64,000 nt of DNA from Streptomyces sp. 6-11-2 (GCF_006540305.1 NZ_BJOR01000002.1:124001-188000); one strand, 5' to 3'; shown: positions 16,290 through 25,508, counted from the stretch's first letter. Notes: generated from the sequence alone by a model not told the origin. Made by a program: numbers and translations.

Positions 16290-17550
16290 CGCCCCTCCAC
16301 GCCTCTCGATCGTTGTCCGTCACTGTGCCACCACCCTCCGACAACGCCGCGCCACCGGCTCGGGCGCCGACACCACCCCCGAGCGACCGGGGGACGGCGC
16401 CCAGCCGGGTGGCGCGGTCGGCGATGCCGAGGAGTTGTCGCTCCTCGTGGTGGCGGGCGACGAGCTGGAGACCGACAGGCGCTCCCTGGGCCGTGATCCC
16501 TGCCGGAAGGCTGAGCGCTGGATGACCGCTGAGGTTGAACGCCCAGGTCAGAGCGACGCTCATCCGTGCCCCCGGCCCGTCGTGGCCGTGCGGCGGGTGG
16601 GGTGTGGTGGGTGTGAGGACGAGGTCGGCTCGCTGGAAGCAGTCGCGCAGTCGCTGCTCGTTGGTGCTGACGACCCTGCTGGCCCCCTCGGTCGGGGAAG
16701 GCACCCCCGCGCGAAGCGCCGTCCAGGCCGAGGCGGGGTCGGCGAGTATCAGGCCGGAGCCTTCGGCCAGGGTGATCAGTCCAGCCTCGGCGAGGTTCTC
16801 CGCCGAGCGGCGGGCGACGGCCGCGACCGCCGGATCGGTGTCCGCGTATCCCAAAGTGGCCGACCAGACCGCGGGGAGCGGGTACGTGGAGCGGACGGCC
16901 GACACCGGCGACTCGGTCACCGCGTCGAGATGGGCGAGGGCGTCCCGCGGGTCGCCCACCAGGACGCCGGGCGAGTTCAGACCCGCCCGGTCACGGGCCG
17001 GGAGCAGGCCATTGGTGGGCTTGAAGCCGACGATGCCGCACCACGCGGCGGGGATGCGCACCGATCCGGCGCCGTCGGACCCACTGGCGAGGGGCACGAG
17101 TCCGGCGGCGACCGCGGCCGCCGAACCCGCGGACGAGCCGCCGGGCGACCACGCCGGATCGAGCGGGTTGAGGGTGGGACCCCGGTCCGTGTGCCCGTAG
17201 GTCTGCCAGCCGCGGCTGGTACGCGGCACCGAGGTCGCACCCACCGGCACGCACCCGGCGGCCACCAGCCGGGTGTTCTGGAAGGAGTCGGGGCCTTCGC
17301 TCGCCTTGACGCCGATCGGCACACCCGCGAGAGGCAGTACGGCGCCGCGGGCGAGCCGCGCGTCGACGCCGGCCGCGTGCGCGAGTGCCCGCTCGGCCCA
17401 GACCTCGGTGAACGCGCGTACGTCATCGTCGACTTCCGCGATCCGGGCCAGGGCGGCCTCGACGACGTCTACGGCCGTCATGTCGCCGTGCCGCACATGA
17501 CGGGCGATGTCCAGGGCGGACAGGTCCGCGTACTCGCCGGTGCCGATCAC
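16243..17550 (-). CDS. Amidase signature family hydrolase
   Basis: The 435-residue protein has the full amidase signature: Lys in GVPIGVKASEG, the Gly/Ser-rich SPGGSSAGSAAAVAAG with the cis-Ser, and the nucleophile Ser in GSDGAGSVRIPAAWCGIVGFKPT. Lys-cisSer-Ser together form the catalytic triad that hydrolyses carboxamides. The last ~40 residues (GGGVGARAGGAALSEGGG...RRRRGER) are low-complexity and run into the next gene, which suggests a 3' end lengthened by loss of the original stop. No GatB or GatC partner is near, so it is not the tRNA amidotransferase subunit. Confidence 0.9.
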   Translation of the reverse strand: MIGTGEYADLSALDIARHVRHGDMTAVDVVEAALARIAEVDDDVRAFTEVWAERALAHAAGVDARLARGAVLPLAGVPIGVKASEGPDSFQNTRLVAAGCVPVGATSVPRTSRGWQTYGHTDRGPTLNPLDPAWSPGGSSAGSAAAVAAGLVPLASGSDGAGSVRIPAAWCGIVGFKPTNGLLPARDRAGLNSPGVLVGDPRDALAHLDAVTESPVSAVRSTYPLPAVWSATLGYADTDPAVAAVARRSAENLAEAGLITLAEGSGLILADPASAWTALRAGVPSPTEGASRVVSTNEQRLRDCFQRADLVLTPTTPHPPHGHDGPGARMSVALTWAFNLSGHPALSLPAGITAQGAPVGLQLVARHHEERQLLGIADRATRLGAVPRSLGGGVGARAGGAALSEGGGTVTDNDREAWRGDGGFLRADRRRRGER

Positions 17551-17575
17551 CTGCGTCCTTCCTGCTCGGACTTGC

Positions 17576-18133
17576 TCAGAACCTCCACCGCGTATGGGTG
17601 TACACCCCGTCGTCCCGGCCGAATCCGTACGCCGTTGCCGGAGCCACCGCGAACACCACCGCGTCCCCCTTCCGGAACGCGTCCCCGATCCCGTGGAAGG
17701 TGCCCTCGGGGGAGGTGATGTGCGGCCCGTACTTGGCTTCGTATGCCGCGATCACCTCCTCCAGCAGCGCCGGATCGGCAACCTGTTCCGCCTTGCCCTC
17801 GACCACGAGGTCGAGCCCTTCGGTGAGCGAGTTTCCCCCGGTCGTCAGTGCGCAGTGCGCGTCATGAGCGAGGTTCCTCGCCTTCTGTTCCCCCGGGCCG
17901 GTGGAGAAGTACAGCACCCCGTCGTGCCAGGCGGCGATCACGGGAGTGACGTGCAGGCGGCCGTCGGGCCGCACCGTGGACACCCAGAAGATCTCTGCGG
18001 ACTTCAGCACCCGCTGGGCCGTGGTCCACTCGGTGGCGGTGACCTCCGTGGCACCCGGGCGGGGATGCAGTGCGGAGCTGTAGCGGGCGTCGAACTCGGT
18101 CGTGGGTTGCTTTGAGGTTCCCTGTGTCGGCAT
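17576..18133 (-). CDS. Pyridoxamine 5'-phosphate oxidase-like flavin/F420-binding protein
   Basis: This 185-residue protein starts at 18133 behind AAAGGAGA. The split-barrel pattern is clear: IFWVSTVRPDGRLHVTPVIAAWHDGVLYFST and EQKARNLAHDAHCALTT lead to LDLVVEGKAEQV. Members bind FMN or F420 and reduce or oxidise small molecules. Here the pattern is that of the general 'pyridoxamine 5'-phosphate oxidase family' rather than PdxH. It ends 26 nt before the amidase start and may be cotranscribed with it. Confidence 0.85.
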   Translation of the reverse strand: MPTQGTSKQPTTEFDARYSSALHPRPGATEVTATEWTTAQRVLKSAEIFWVSTVRPDGRLHVTPVIAAWHDGVLYFSTGPGEQKARNLAHDAHCALTTGGNSLTEGLDLVVEGKAEQVADPALLEEVIAAYEAKYGPHITSPEGTFHGIGDAFRKGDAVVFAVAPATAYGFGRDDGVYTHTRWRF

Positions 18134-18336
18134 GACGGATCTCCTTTCCCTCACCCATAACGACCGGCGGCCCGCGCCGAAATCATCGCTGCTCGGCCGC
18201 GGGTGCCGCGTGGCTGCCTCATCGAGGTGGGCCAGGCGACGGGTCTGCTCAAGGGCGAGCCGGCGCGCGCCGAGGCCTGACGGGCGTGGTGACCGGGTGG
18301 GCCCGCCGACGTGCGGCGCGCGACCGCCGCTGCGCC

Positions 18337-19302
18337 TCAGCCGGAGACGGGGCGGGGCGTCTGGGCCCGCAGTTGCGGGTCCGTCACCCCGCCCGGGCAA
18401 GCGAGCGAGTCGATCGGCCATCGGGCGCGCCGGGCGCCGGCCCGGTACGCGCTCTCGTAGAAGGCGAGCACGGCGGCACACGGGTCGTTCTCGGTGCGGA
18501 CCTCGTCGTACGGCAGTACGGCCAGGTGGCTGTCGATGCGGGCGACCCAGTGCGCCGCCGCGGGCCGGAGCGGCTCCTCGGCCAGGTGCGCCGGCTCGGG
18601 AGCGGTGTAGGAGTAGAACGCGGGCGCGGGGAAGGCGTCGTCGCCGAACCAGAAGCCGAAGCTGATCACCTCCCGGGAGTACGCCTCCCGGGTGACCGGG
18701 TCCACCTGCCGGGGCTGCTCGATGCGACGGTCGGAGAACCGGGTGTGCGCGATGTCGAAGGTGTGCCAGAAGTGGTGCACCGGGCTCACCTTCCCCGAGT
18801 ACCCCGCGGCGAATTCCTCCAGCACCGACGCCACCTGACTGAGCACTCGCCAGTAGCGGTTGGCCTGCGCGGGATCATACGTCGCGTGCTCGGTGTCCTC
18901 GGCGAACGGCCGGCCGGAGTCGGGCAGGTCGAAGGGCGTGGGCTCGTTGAGCCGCACCCGGATGCCCAGCGCGGCCAGCGAGTCCATGACCGCGTCGTGG
19001 AACGACGCCACGGACCGGCCGACGAGCGGGAAGGAGATCTCCCGCCCGTCCAGCGTCGAGACGACCAGCCGATGCGCGACGAAGTCGAAGTCCATCGTGA
19101 AGATGGGGTTGCCGTCGACCTGTCCCATCGGGCGCGTCGTGATACCGCGCCCCGTGAGGTGGAACGGGACGTTCCACCAGTGGTTGCGTCGGGTGCCGGC
19201 GGCGAGGCGGACCTTGCCGACGATCTGCGCGAAGCGATGGAGCGTCTCTTTGGTGTCGCGCCACTCGGCGAGGGGGATCGGCGGAAACAGCTCCATGGTC
19301 AT
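18337..19302 (-). CDS. DUF5996 family protein
   Basis: The 321-residue protein starts MTMELFPPIPLAEWRDTKETLHRFAQIVGK. It continues with NHWWNVPFHLTGRGITTRPM, FTMDFDFVAHRLVV, SFHDAVMDSLAALGI and FGFWFGDDAFPAPAFYSYTAPEP, the conserved blocks of DUF5996. The function is unknown; many conserved Trp, His and Asp residues suggest an enzyme. Upstream, the same frame runs back into a hydrolase remnant that is not part of this gene. Confidence 0.85.
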   Translation of the reverse strand: MTMELFPPIPLAEWRDTKETLHRFAQIVGKVRLAAGTRRNHWWNVPFHLTGRGITTRPMGQVDGNPIFTMDFDFVAHRLVVSTLDGREISFPLVGRSVASFHDAVMDSLAALGIRVRLNEPTPFDLPDSGRPFAEDTEHATYDPAQANRYWRVLSQVASVLEEFAAGYSGKVSPVHHFWHTFDIAHTRFSDRRIEQPRQVDPVTREAYSREVISFGFWFGDDAFPAPAFYSYTAPEPAHLAEEPLRPAAAHWVARIDSHLAVLPYDEVRTENDPCAAVLAFYESAYRAGARRARWPIDSLACPGGVTDPQLRAQTPRPVSG

Positions 19303-19409
19303 CACCCTTCTTGTGCGGCCGACGCTCCTGACCACCGGACCGGGGCCTGGATGACCATGATGGCCACGCCGGGCAGGTGTGGCATCTCGGCAAGACCCCT
19401 CTCGACGTC

Positions 19410-19565
19410 GAGAGTCATGGCCTGACGGGCGCGAGATCGTCGAGGAAGTCCCGGGTACGAGCGCGCGGACCCGGTCGGGATGCGCGGCGGCGGTGAGCAC
19501 GGCCGTGTGCCCGCCCAGGGACTGGCCGGGCAGTACCGGCTGTCGCAACGGCAGCCGGTCGGCAA
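19410..19565 (-). pseudogene. Fragment of an alpha/beta hydrolase
   Basis: About 30 codons read PVLPGQSLGGHTAVLTAAAH, then PDRVRALV, which is the nucleophile elbow (GQSLGG) and following helix of a typical alpha/beta hydrolase. The regions on either side have no hydrolase pattern in any frame. It is a short relic between the DUF5996 and DUF1772 genes. Confidence 0.55.
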
Positions 19566-19623
19566 CGGCGTGACATCGGCGACGTACGCGGCACCAAGCC
19601 GCGCGGATCCCCCGTCGATCGCC

Positions 19624-20124
19624 TCAGTGGGTGGAGCGGCCGTGCAGGACGAGAGCCCAGGCCAGGCAACCGAACGCGCCCGTGGAGGTCACGGCGCGGA
19701 CGATGTTCCAGGCGACCCAGCCGGGCTCGAAGCGCTCCCTTACAGCGGCGAGGTCGTCGATGCGGTCCGGTTGGCCGGCGGCGGCCAGCTCGTCGTTGAG
19801 GGGGACGTTGACCGCCGCGGTGATGACGAACATCGCCAGATACAGCGCCAGCGCGGCGATGACGAACACGAAGACCCCGCGATCGCCGCCGGACCACTGT
19901 GCGACGGCGGCGAGTGCGAGCGCGAGGATCGCCCCCAGGAAGCACGTCATGAACCATCCGTTGAGGATCGCCTTGTTGATCTGCTGCATCGCGGTGACGA
20001 ACGTGCGGTCGTCACCGCGGCGCAGACCGGGCATGACGGCGTAGGCGAAGCCCTCGAACAGACCGGCCATCAGGCCTGTGGCCAGGGTGGCCGCCAGCAG
20101 GGAAGGGGTGGCGAGTGCACTCAC
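19624..20124 (-). CDS. DUF1772 (anthrone oxygenase-like) membrane protein
   Basis: A GTG at 20124 behind GAGGAG gives a 166-residue protein with four hydrophobic helices (LLAATLATGLMAGLFEGFAYAVMPGL, split; FMTCFLGAILALALAAVA; VFVFVIAALALYLAMFVITA; and a C-terminal helix). NVPLNDELA sits between helices 3 and 4, the conserved DUF1772 motif. Members include anthrone oxygenases and other small integral membrane proteins. The role here is unknown. Confidence 0.82.
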   Translation of the reverse strand: MSALATPSLLAATLATGLMAGLFEGFAYAVMPGLRRGDDRTFVTAMQQINKAILNGWFMTCFLGAILALALAAVAQWSGGDRGVFVFVIAALALYLAMFVITAAVNVPLNDELAAAGQPDRIDDLAAVRERFEPGWVAWNIVRAVTSTGAFGCLAWALVLHGRSTH

Positions 20125-20426
20125 GTCATCTCCTCGTGTAGGTGACCGGTGCCGACACCGGTGCCGATGCCGACCGGATTCCGTTTGACGCTCAGCTCCC
20201 ACTCCGTTTGAAGCGCTGTGCGGCATGCCCGCCGCTCGAACGCTCCGATCCGCCGGTTCCTGCCCACCCTTCCCCCGTTTCAGCACACCATCAGATCAAT
20301 AGGCGGATCACTCTAGGGGGTGCCTGTGACAAGCGTCAGCAGGTCGCTTGTGTGGTGTGCTGGGTCGGAACACATGCTCGCGACGACCACCAGGCACCGC
20401 CCCTGACACGAATCCGGTGATCCGCC

Positions 20427-21083
20427 ATGGCCCCACAGGTCAGCCACCCCGTCTTCGCCCGCTTCTACGCCCGTGTCGCCGGCCCCGGCCTGGAGAGGGC
20501 CGGCATCACGCGGTACCGGAAGCGCCTGGTGGCGGGTCTGTCCGGCCGGGTCATCGAGATCGGCGCGGGCCATGGACTCAACTTCCCGCACTATCCAGCC
20601 GAGGTGAGACGCGTCCTGGCCATCGAGCCGGAGCCCCGGCTGCGTGCCCTGGCCGCGGAAACGGCCCGCACCGTGCCCGCGGAGGTGGAGGTCGCGGACG
20701 GCCGGGCCGAGCAACTGCCGGTGCCCGACGCCTCGTTCGACGCGGCCGTCGTATGCCTCACCCTGTGCTCGGTGGCAGACCAGGCGGCGGCACTGGCCGA
20801 GATCCACCGCGTCCTGCGGCCCGGAGGCCACCTGCGGTTCCTGGAGCACGTCCAGGCAGACACACCGGGGATGCGCCGCGTCCAGCGCGCCGTGGACGCG
20901 ACCTTCTGGCCCCTGCTGTGCGGAGGCTGCCACACCGGCCGCGACACCCGGTCGGCCATCATCGCGGCCGGGTTCACTCTCACCGAGGCGGAGAGGTTCG
21001 CCTTCCCCGAAACCCGTATCCCCCTGCCGCCCGCCACCCACATCCTCGGCACGGCCCAGCGCCCCCGCGAGGAAGAGCACTGA
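20427..21083 (+). CDS. Class I SAM-dependent methyltransferase (METTL7/UbiE-like)
   Basis: This 218-residue protein shows motif I VIEIGAGHGLNFPHYP, an acidic motif II (LAIEPEPRL), motif IV (FDAAVVCLTLCSV) and HRVLRPGGHLRFLEHVQA. The pattern (GLNFPHYP, TLCSV, FLEHV, FWPLLCGGCHTGRDT) is that of the METTL7-like group, which methylates small thiols or lipids. It stands alone. Confidence 0.88.
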   Translation: MAPQVSHPVFARFYARVAGPGLERAGITRYRKRLVAGLSGRVIEIGAGHGLNFPHYPAEVRRVLAIEPEPRLRALAAETARTVPAEVEVADGRAEQLPVPDASFDAAVVCLTLCSVADQAAALAEIHRVLRPGGHLRFLEHVQADTPGMRRVQRAVDATFWPLLCGGCHTGRDTRSAIIAAGFTLTEAERFAFPETRIPLPPATHILGTAQRPREEEH

Positions 21084-21097
21084 ACGTGCGCCGCCGC

Positions 21098-21598
21098 TCA
21101 TCCGGTGTCGGGCAGGCGCCCGGGACAGCCTGAGAGATCGGCCTTCTGCCGGGCCCGTCGCGCGTTCTCCTCGCGGACCGAGGCCAGCCACCGCCACGGT
21201 TCGATCTCGTCCAGAGTCAGGCCGGGGCACGCCAGTTGATGGGGGATGCGGCAGGTGCTGCCGGGTGAGGGTTCCTCCAGGCCGCCGTTCCACGCGGTGC
21301 CGTCGGTGTCGACGTGCCAGCGGTGGCCGCCGGGAACCAGGTGGGCGGGCACGATGTGCCGGGGTTCGAGCAGGACGTGGTACCCGGTGTACGTGGGGCG
21401 ACGTTCTCCCACCAGACCACAGTGCGGGCACAGAGGCCGAGCGGGCGGCTCGGGCCCCGTGGCGCCGTCGCGGGCGGCCTGGGCACGGTCGACCTTCTCC
21501 CACGGCCGGCTGCCGGTGAGTTGTGGCGCGGTGCCATCACGGCCGACGGGCCCGCCCAACGGGGTGAAGGCCGCTTCGTGTGGATCCGGATCCCCCAT
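21098..21598 (-). CDS. DUF6083 domain protein
   Basis: The central part reads PLCPHCGLVGERRPTYTGYHVLLEPR, split by a zinc-knuckle CPHC, followed by VPAHLVPGGHRWHVDTDGTAWNGG and a C-terminal RIPHQLACPG. This is the DUF6083 pattern seen almost only in Streptomyces. The length is 166 residues. The N-terminal 45 residues are low-complexity and the true start may be later. Function unknown. Confidence 0.75.
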   Translation of the reverse strand: MGDPDPHEAAFTPLGGPVGRDGTAPQLTGSRPWEKVDRAQAARDGATGPEPPARPLCPHCGLVGERRPTYTGYHVLLEPRHIVPAHLVPGGHRWHVDTDGTAWNGGLEEPSPGSTCRIPHQLACPGLTLDEIEPWRWLASVREENARRARQKADLSGCPGRLPDTG

Positions 21599-21650
21599 GG
21601 TTCCGAGCGTGCGGCAGGGGATGGGAGCGGGGTAGGGCGCGCTCCGGTCG

Positions 21651-22330
21651 CAAAGGGGGCGAACGGGCGGGGCACGCGGGCGCGGCCAGTGACCTGGCCT
21701 TCGGGGAGCCGCCGGAGCCCCGGCCCCCGCCGTCGCTCCCGGACGCGGCGGTGGCGGCGGTGCCGACCTCGGTGACGGTGGCCTCCACCGAAGTGCCGTC
21801 GGGCAGTCGCACGGTGGCCTTCGTACCGTCGTCGACGAGGTCCTCGTACTGCACGTCGAGGTCGACGGCGGCGATCCGTGCGGTGCCGTTCCAGGTCAGG
21901 ATCTCGCCCGTGGGCGTGGTGCCGATCGCGGCCGTGACCCCGGCGACGCGCCGGGCACCGGGGGCGACCACGGCTTCGCCGGGGCCACGGTTCCGGTCCG
22001 CTCGCGGCCGAGGCCGTCCTGCCATGCCCGGACGGCTCGGCGGTGGCGGCCGTGTACTCGTCGCCCACGGTGAAGCCGGTGTGGCAGAGCCTGGCCAGGT
22101 TCCTCTCCAGCATCGCCACGTCCTTGCGCTCACTGCCCACACGGAGCGTGCGGTACAGCGGAATGGAGCCGTACAGCAGCGGCACCTTCCGGTCGTCCAC
22201 GCTGTACACGGACTCGCCGCGGCTGACGGTGTCGCCCTCGCCGCGGTGCACGACGCCGACCTGGCCGCCGAGCCGGGCCCCAGGCGAGGCCTGTCCATCA
22301 CGGTGGCACTGCCCGTCGCCGGGAACTGAG
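21651..22330 (-). pseudogene. Remnant of an efflux-type peptidoglycan-binding/HlyD-like adaptor protein
   Basis: Two reading frames share one gene's pattern. Frame 1 (about 22020-22270) reads GDTVSRGESVYSVDDRKVPLLYG, split, with IPLYRTLRVGSERKDVAMLERNLARLC and HTGFTVGDEY. This matches the N-terminal half of Streptomyces adaptors that hold a peptidoglycan-binding motif. After a shift near 22000 the next frame gives ILTWNGTARIAAVDLDVQYED and DGTKATVRLPDGTSVEATVTEVG, the later beta-barrel part. The signal peptide and the C-terminus are absent, and no ABC partner genes follow. It is clearly broken. Confidence 0.7.
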
Positions 22331-22357
22331 GTGCCCGGACCCGGACTCGGCAGTGGC

Positions 22358-23848
22358 TCAGTAGGAGTGGCGCAGAGACAGCCACAGTCTCGACCACGGC
22401 GCTGTCGTCCCCGAGCACAGGGCGACCGTGGCGTGCTGTTCCTCGTTGGGCACGCCGTGCCGGTTGTCGACCCGGGCGACCGGGCGGCAGTCGGTGAAGA
22501 ACTGCTCGATGCCGGAAGCGTTTTGCTGCCGTACGAGGAGTACGGGGCCGTTCGCGGTGTCCGGTGGCCGGCGCCAGTCGGCGTAGCTCATGTGCCCCGA
22601 GTAGGGCCGGGGCAGGCCGCGTTCGGGGCCGTAGCGGTCCAACGCGCCTGCCTCGCCGTAGTTCTGCGTGAAGACCACGGTACGCGCACGGTCCTCGGCC
22701 GGTACGGCGGACCATGCCTCGCTGACCGTGTCCGCCAGGGCCTGCCAGCCGATCTGCTCGCCCTGCTCCTTGTTCATCGCCAGCGGGACTCCGAGCGCGC
22801 TCGGCGGCAGCACCGGCAGCGTCACCATCGCGTTGATCACCGCAGTCACCGCCACGGCGCCCGCCAGCAGCAGGGCGCGCGACCGGGATCGCAGCCGGTC
22901 GGCCAGCGGCTCGCAGCCCGCCACGAGCAGCACCACGAGCAGCGGGACCGCGTAGTACCCCTTGCCGCCGAGCCCCAGCACCAGCAGACACAGCAGCGGA
23001 TACGCCACCGCCGCCACCCGGGCCCAGCGCAGCGCCGGATCACGCCACAGCCGTAGCCAGCCGGTGACCCACACGGGCACGAAGAACGGCGAGAGATAGA
23101 CGAGTTGCTGCGGCAGGAACAACAGCCGGTTCTCCGCCCCGTCGTCCTGGCTGATCCCGCCGGCGACGGTCAACTGGGGCCAGCCGTGGTGGGCTTGCCA
23201 CCACAGACCGGGCGAGGCCACCACCAGGGCGATCAGCGCGCCCACCGGCAGCCACCCGCTGCGCAGCACCCGCCGTGGACCCACGGTCAGGATCGCCGCG
23301 AGCAGCACGACGACCAGCAGCGCCACCAGGTACTTGTTCAGCAGACCGACGCCGACGGCCGCGCCGAGGGCGAGCCACCACCGCCCGTCGCCGGTGCGGA
23401 GCAGCCGCAGCACCAGCTGGCAGATCACCAGCCAGGCGAGCAGATCGAAGGTGGCGGTGGAGAGCATGTGCCCGACGGCGAGCGCCTGAGCGCTCAGACC
23501 GGCGAGCCCGGCGGCCAGCGCCTGGGCCCGCCGCCGGCACCCCAACTCCCGTGCGACGAGGGCCGCCACGACGACGTAGGAGGCGAAGGCGAGGGCCGCC
23601 GGGACGCGCAGTCCGGCCGGGGTGTCGCCGAAGACGGCTCGGGCCGCGCGGGCCACCAGCGGAGTCAGCGGCGGCTGGTCCACATATCCCCAGGCGGGAT
23701 GGTCGCCCGCGGCGAGGAAGTACAACTCGTCGCGGTGATAGCCGTACCGCCCGGACAGCGCGGTCAGCACCGAGGCGAAGGCGACGGCCACCGACACGAC
23801 AGGAAGGGCGGCGAACGAGGGCAGCGCGCGTTCCGGTTCCGACGTCAT
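22358..23848 (-). CDS. Glycosyltransferase family 39 (ArnT/PMT-like) membrane protein
   Basis: This 496-residue protein has about 10-11 hydrophobic helices and the GT-C signature GYHRDELYFLAAGDHPAWGYVDQPPL. Its Asp-Glu pair after the first helix is the catalytic acidic motif of lipid-linked sugar transferases. A soluble C-terminal part (QNYGEAGALDRYGPERGLPRPYSGH) follows. It likely transfers a sugar from a polyprenyl phosphate carrier on the outer face of the membrane. It sits 36 nt downstream of a polysaccharide deacetylase-like gene on the same strand, which suggests a shared role in envelope glycan changes. Confidence 0.9.
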   Translation of the reverse strand: MTSEPERALPSFAALPVVSVAVAFASVLTALSGRYGYHRDELYFLAAGDHPAWGYVDQPPLTPLVARAARAVFGDTPAGLRVPAALAFASYVVVAALVARELGCRRRAQALAAGLAGLSAQALAVGHMLSTATFDLLAWLVICQLVLRLLRTGDGRWWLALGAAVGVGLLNKYLVALLVVVLLAAILTVGPRRVLRSGWLPVGALIALVVASPGLWWQAHHGWPQLTVAGGISQDDGAENRLLFLPQQLVYLSPFFVPVWVTGWLRLWRDPALRWARVAAVAYPLLCLLVLGLGGKGYYAVPLLVVLLVAGCEPLADRLRSRSRALLLAGAVAVTAVINAMVTLPVLPPSALGVPLAMNKEQGEQIGWQALADTVSEAWSAVPAEDRARTVVFTQNYGEAGALDRYGPERGLPRPYSGHMSYADWRRPPDTANGPVLLVRQQNASGIEQFFTDCRPVARVDNRHGVPNEEQHATVALCSGTTAPWSRLWLSLRHSY

Positions 23849-23884
23849 CAGACCCCCCTTGGCTCACCGTACTGAAGGGGGCCG

Positions 23885-24742
23885 TCACCGGTCGAGAGGC
23901 CCGTCGCGGTACACCTCACCGGGCCGGGGCCCGGCGGGGGAGAGGAGCCGGGTGACGGTGACGAAGGTGTAACCGCCGGCGCGGAGGCCGGAGATGATGC
24001 CGGGTATCGCGGCGACCGTGCCGTTGTAGCCCCGGTTGGAGGGGTCCACCCGGTCGTGCAGCAGGATGATCCCGCCGGGGCCGGTGCGGGCCAGGATCCG
24101 GCGGGTGATGAGCGCGGAGTCGGTGGTCTCGTAGTCGGACGCGGTGGCGCTCCACAGGACCTGCGCCATGCCGAGCCGCCGGCAGATCGCTGCGACGGCC
24201 GGGCTCGTACGGCCCTGCGGCGGGCGCAGCAGGACGGGCCGGCGGCCGATGACCTTCGCCACGGCATCGCGGCCCCGGGTGATCTCCTTGCGCGCCTCGG
24301 CCGGGCCGATCCCGGTGAGGATCCGGTGGGACCAGGTGAGGGTCTCCACCTCGTGGCCTTCCGCGGCCATCCGCCGGACCGTTCCCGGATAGGCGACGAC
24401 GTGGTCCCTGCCCAGGGTGAAGAAGGTGGCGCGCACGCGGTACCGGCGCAGGATGTCCAGGATCCGCGGGGTGCGGACGCTCGGCGAGTCGTCGAAGGTG
24501 AGCGCCACGCATCTCGTCCGGCGGCAGTCGACGGACCCGCCAGGGCTCCGGGCGGGTCCGGTCCCGGCCCCGGCCGCCGCGCCGCTCGCCGATGACACCC
24601 GCGTCATGGCTTTGGCCCGCGGCGCGAGGCTGCCGCCACCGCAGCCGGACAGGGCCAGCGCCAGCGCCGCCGCGGTCACCAGTGCGGTCGGCGCGCGTGT
24701 CCGGTGCGCCGCCCCGGACGCGTTCCGCACGCGCTGTTGCAC
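23885..24742 (-). CDS. NodB-like polysaccharide deacetylase lipoprotein with altered metal motif
   Basis: I prefer the GTG at 24742, which gives a lipoprotein signal of normal length (basic start, TALVTAAALALALSGC lipobox); an ATG at 24835 would place the Cys at 66. The NodB domain shows TFDDSP (motif 1), LRPPQG (motif 3), DYETTD (motif 4) and GIILLHD (motif 5). In motif 2, where active enzymes have H-S/T-x-x-H, this protein has LTWSH: the first metal-binding His is Leu. It should be anchored outside the membrane. The fold is certain; activity is doubtful or altered. Confidence 0.85.
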   Translation of the reverse strand: MQQRVRNASGAAHRTRAPTALVTAAALALALSGCGGGSLAPRAKAMTRVSSASGAAAGAGTGPARSPGGSVDCRRTRCVALTFDDSPSVRTPRILDILRRYRVRATFFTLGRDHVVAYPGTVRRMAAEGHEVETLTWSHRILTGIGPAEARKEITRGRDAVAKVIGRRPVLLRPPQGRTSPAVAAICRRLGMAQVLWSATASDYETTDSALITRRILARTGPGGIILLHDRVDPSNRGYNGTVAAIPGIISGLRAGGYTFVTVTRLLSPAGPRPGEVYRDGPLDR

Positions 24743-24897
24743 GCGGCGATCCCCGTCCGGCGGCCAAGGGTCCGGCGGCGCAGGGCTCCGGGCCCGCTCG
24801 GGCCGGAAGACATCCCGACGCGATGGCCCAGCCATACGGGGAGCGTAGCCCGGGCGTGCACCGCGGGCACCCGGAGCCGGATGCGACTGTGCGTCCG

Positions 24898-25095
24898 TCA
24901 GCGTTCCGCCGGTCGGTGACCGGCGGAACCGGCCCGGTGGACGAACGCCGGTGGCAGATTGGGCCACACCACCGGGGCGCGCTCCACCGTGGCGAAGTGG
25001 CTGCGCAGTTCCGAGGCGAACCGGCGGGCGGGCGGGGTCCAGGCCGTGTGGCAGTGGGCGAAGGTGGTGAAACGGCCGCGCGGCCCCAGCACCTG
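24898..25095 (-). pseudogene. C-terminal fragment of a phospholipid N-methyltransferase-like gene
   Basis: The last 65 codons of this frame read VLGPRGRFTTFAHCHTAWTP, then PARRFASELRSHFATVERAP and VVWPNLPPAFVHRAG. This is the C-terminal end of PmtA-like class I methyltransferases, which end in VWRNLPPAFVY. Upstream of 25095 the frame is the antisense of a LuxR fragment, so the N-terminal two thirds with the SAM site are missing. Confidence 0.55.
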
Positions 25096-25131
25096 GGCGT
25101 CGGCTTCGAGAGTGTCCGCTTCCCCGGCGTG

Positions 25132-25413
25132 GCCCCGCCCTCCGTCATCCGCCGCCTTGTGGAGCGCTTCGTCCTGCCCGAGGCCCGCCCCGCCGAGCGT
25201 GAGCGGCTGTCGCGGCTGACCGAGCGCGAGCGTGAGGTGCTGGCCCTGGTCGCCCGGGGGCTGAGCAACGCGGACATCGCCGCTCGTCTCTTCTTCGGCG
25301 AGACCACCGTCAAGACCCACCTCGGCCGCCTGCTGTCCAAGCTGGGCCTGCGGGACCGCGTCCACGCGGTCATCTTCGCCTACGCGAGCGGCCTGGTCCG
25401 GGTGGGCGCCTGA
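25132..25413 (+). pseudogene. C-terminal fragment of a NarL/FixJ-type LuxR response regulator
   Basis: The 93 codons read APPSVIRRLVERFV, then LTEREREVLALVARGLSNAD, IAARLFFGETTVKTHLGRLL and SKLGLRDRVHAVIFAYASGL. That is the complete HTH_LUXR domain plus linker. No receiver domain exists upstream in any frame, and the join falls where an antisense methyltransferase fragment begins. The truncated reading frame has no evident start or ribosome site. Confidence 0.7.
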
Positions 25414-25508
25414 CTCGCGGCCGCCTGCTCAGGACCCCGGCCCACCGGAGCGGGGCGCACACTGGAGGCAGAAGGACGCGCGTCGTGAGCCGAACCGTGG
25501 AGGTCGCC

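Noticed and set aside
18134..18336. Leu/Arg-rich minus-strand frame upstream of the pyridoxamine oxidase-like gene
   Set aside because: No domain, the ribosome site clearly belongs to the start at 18133, and composition looks like non-coding GC-rich sequence.
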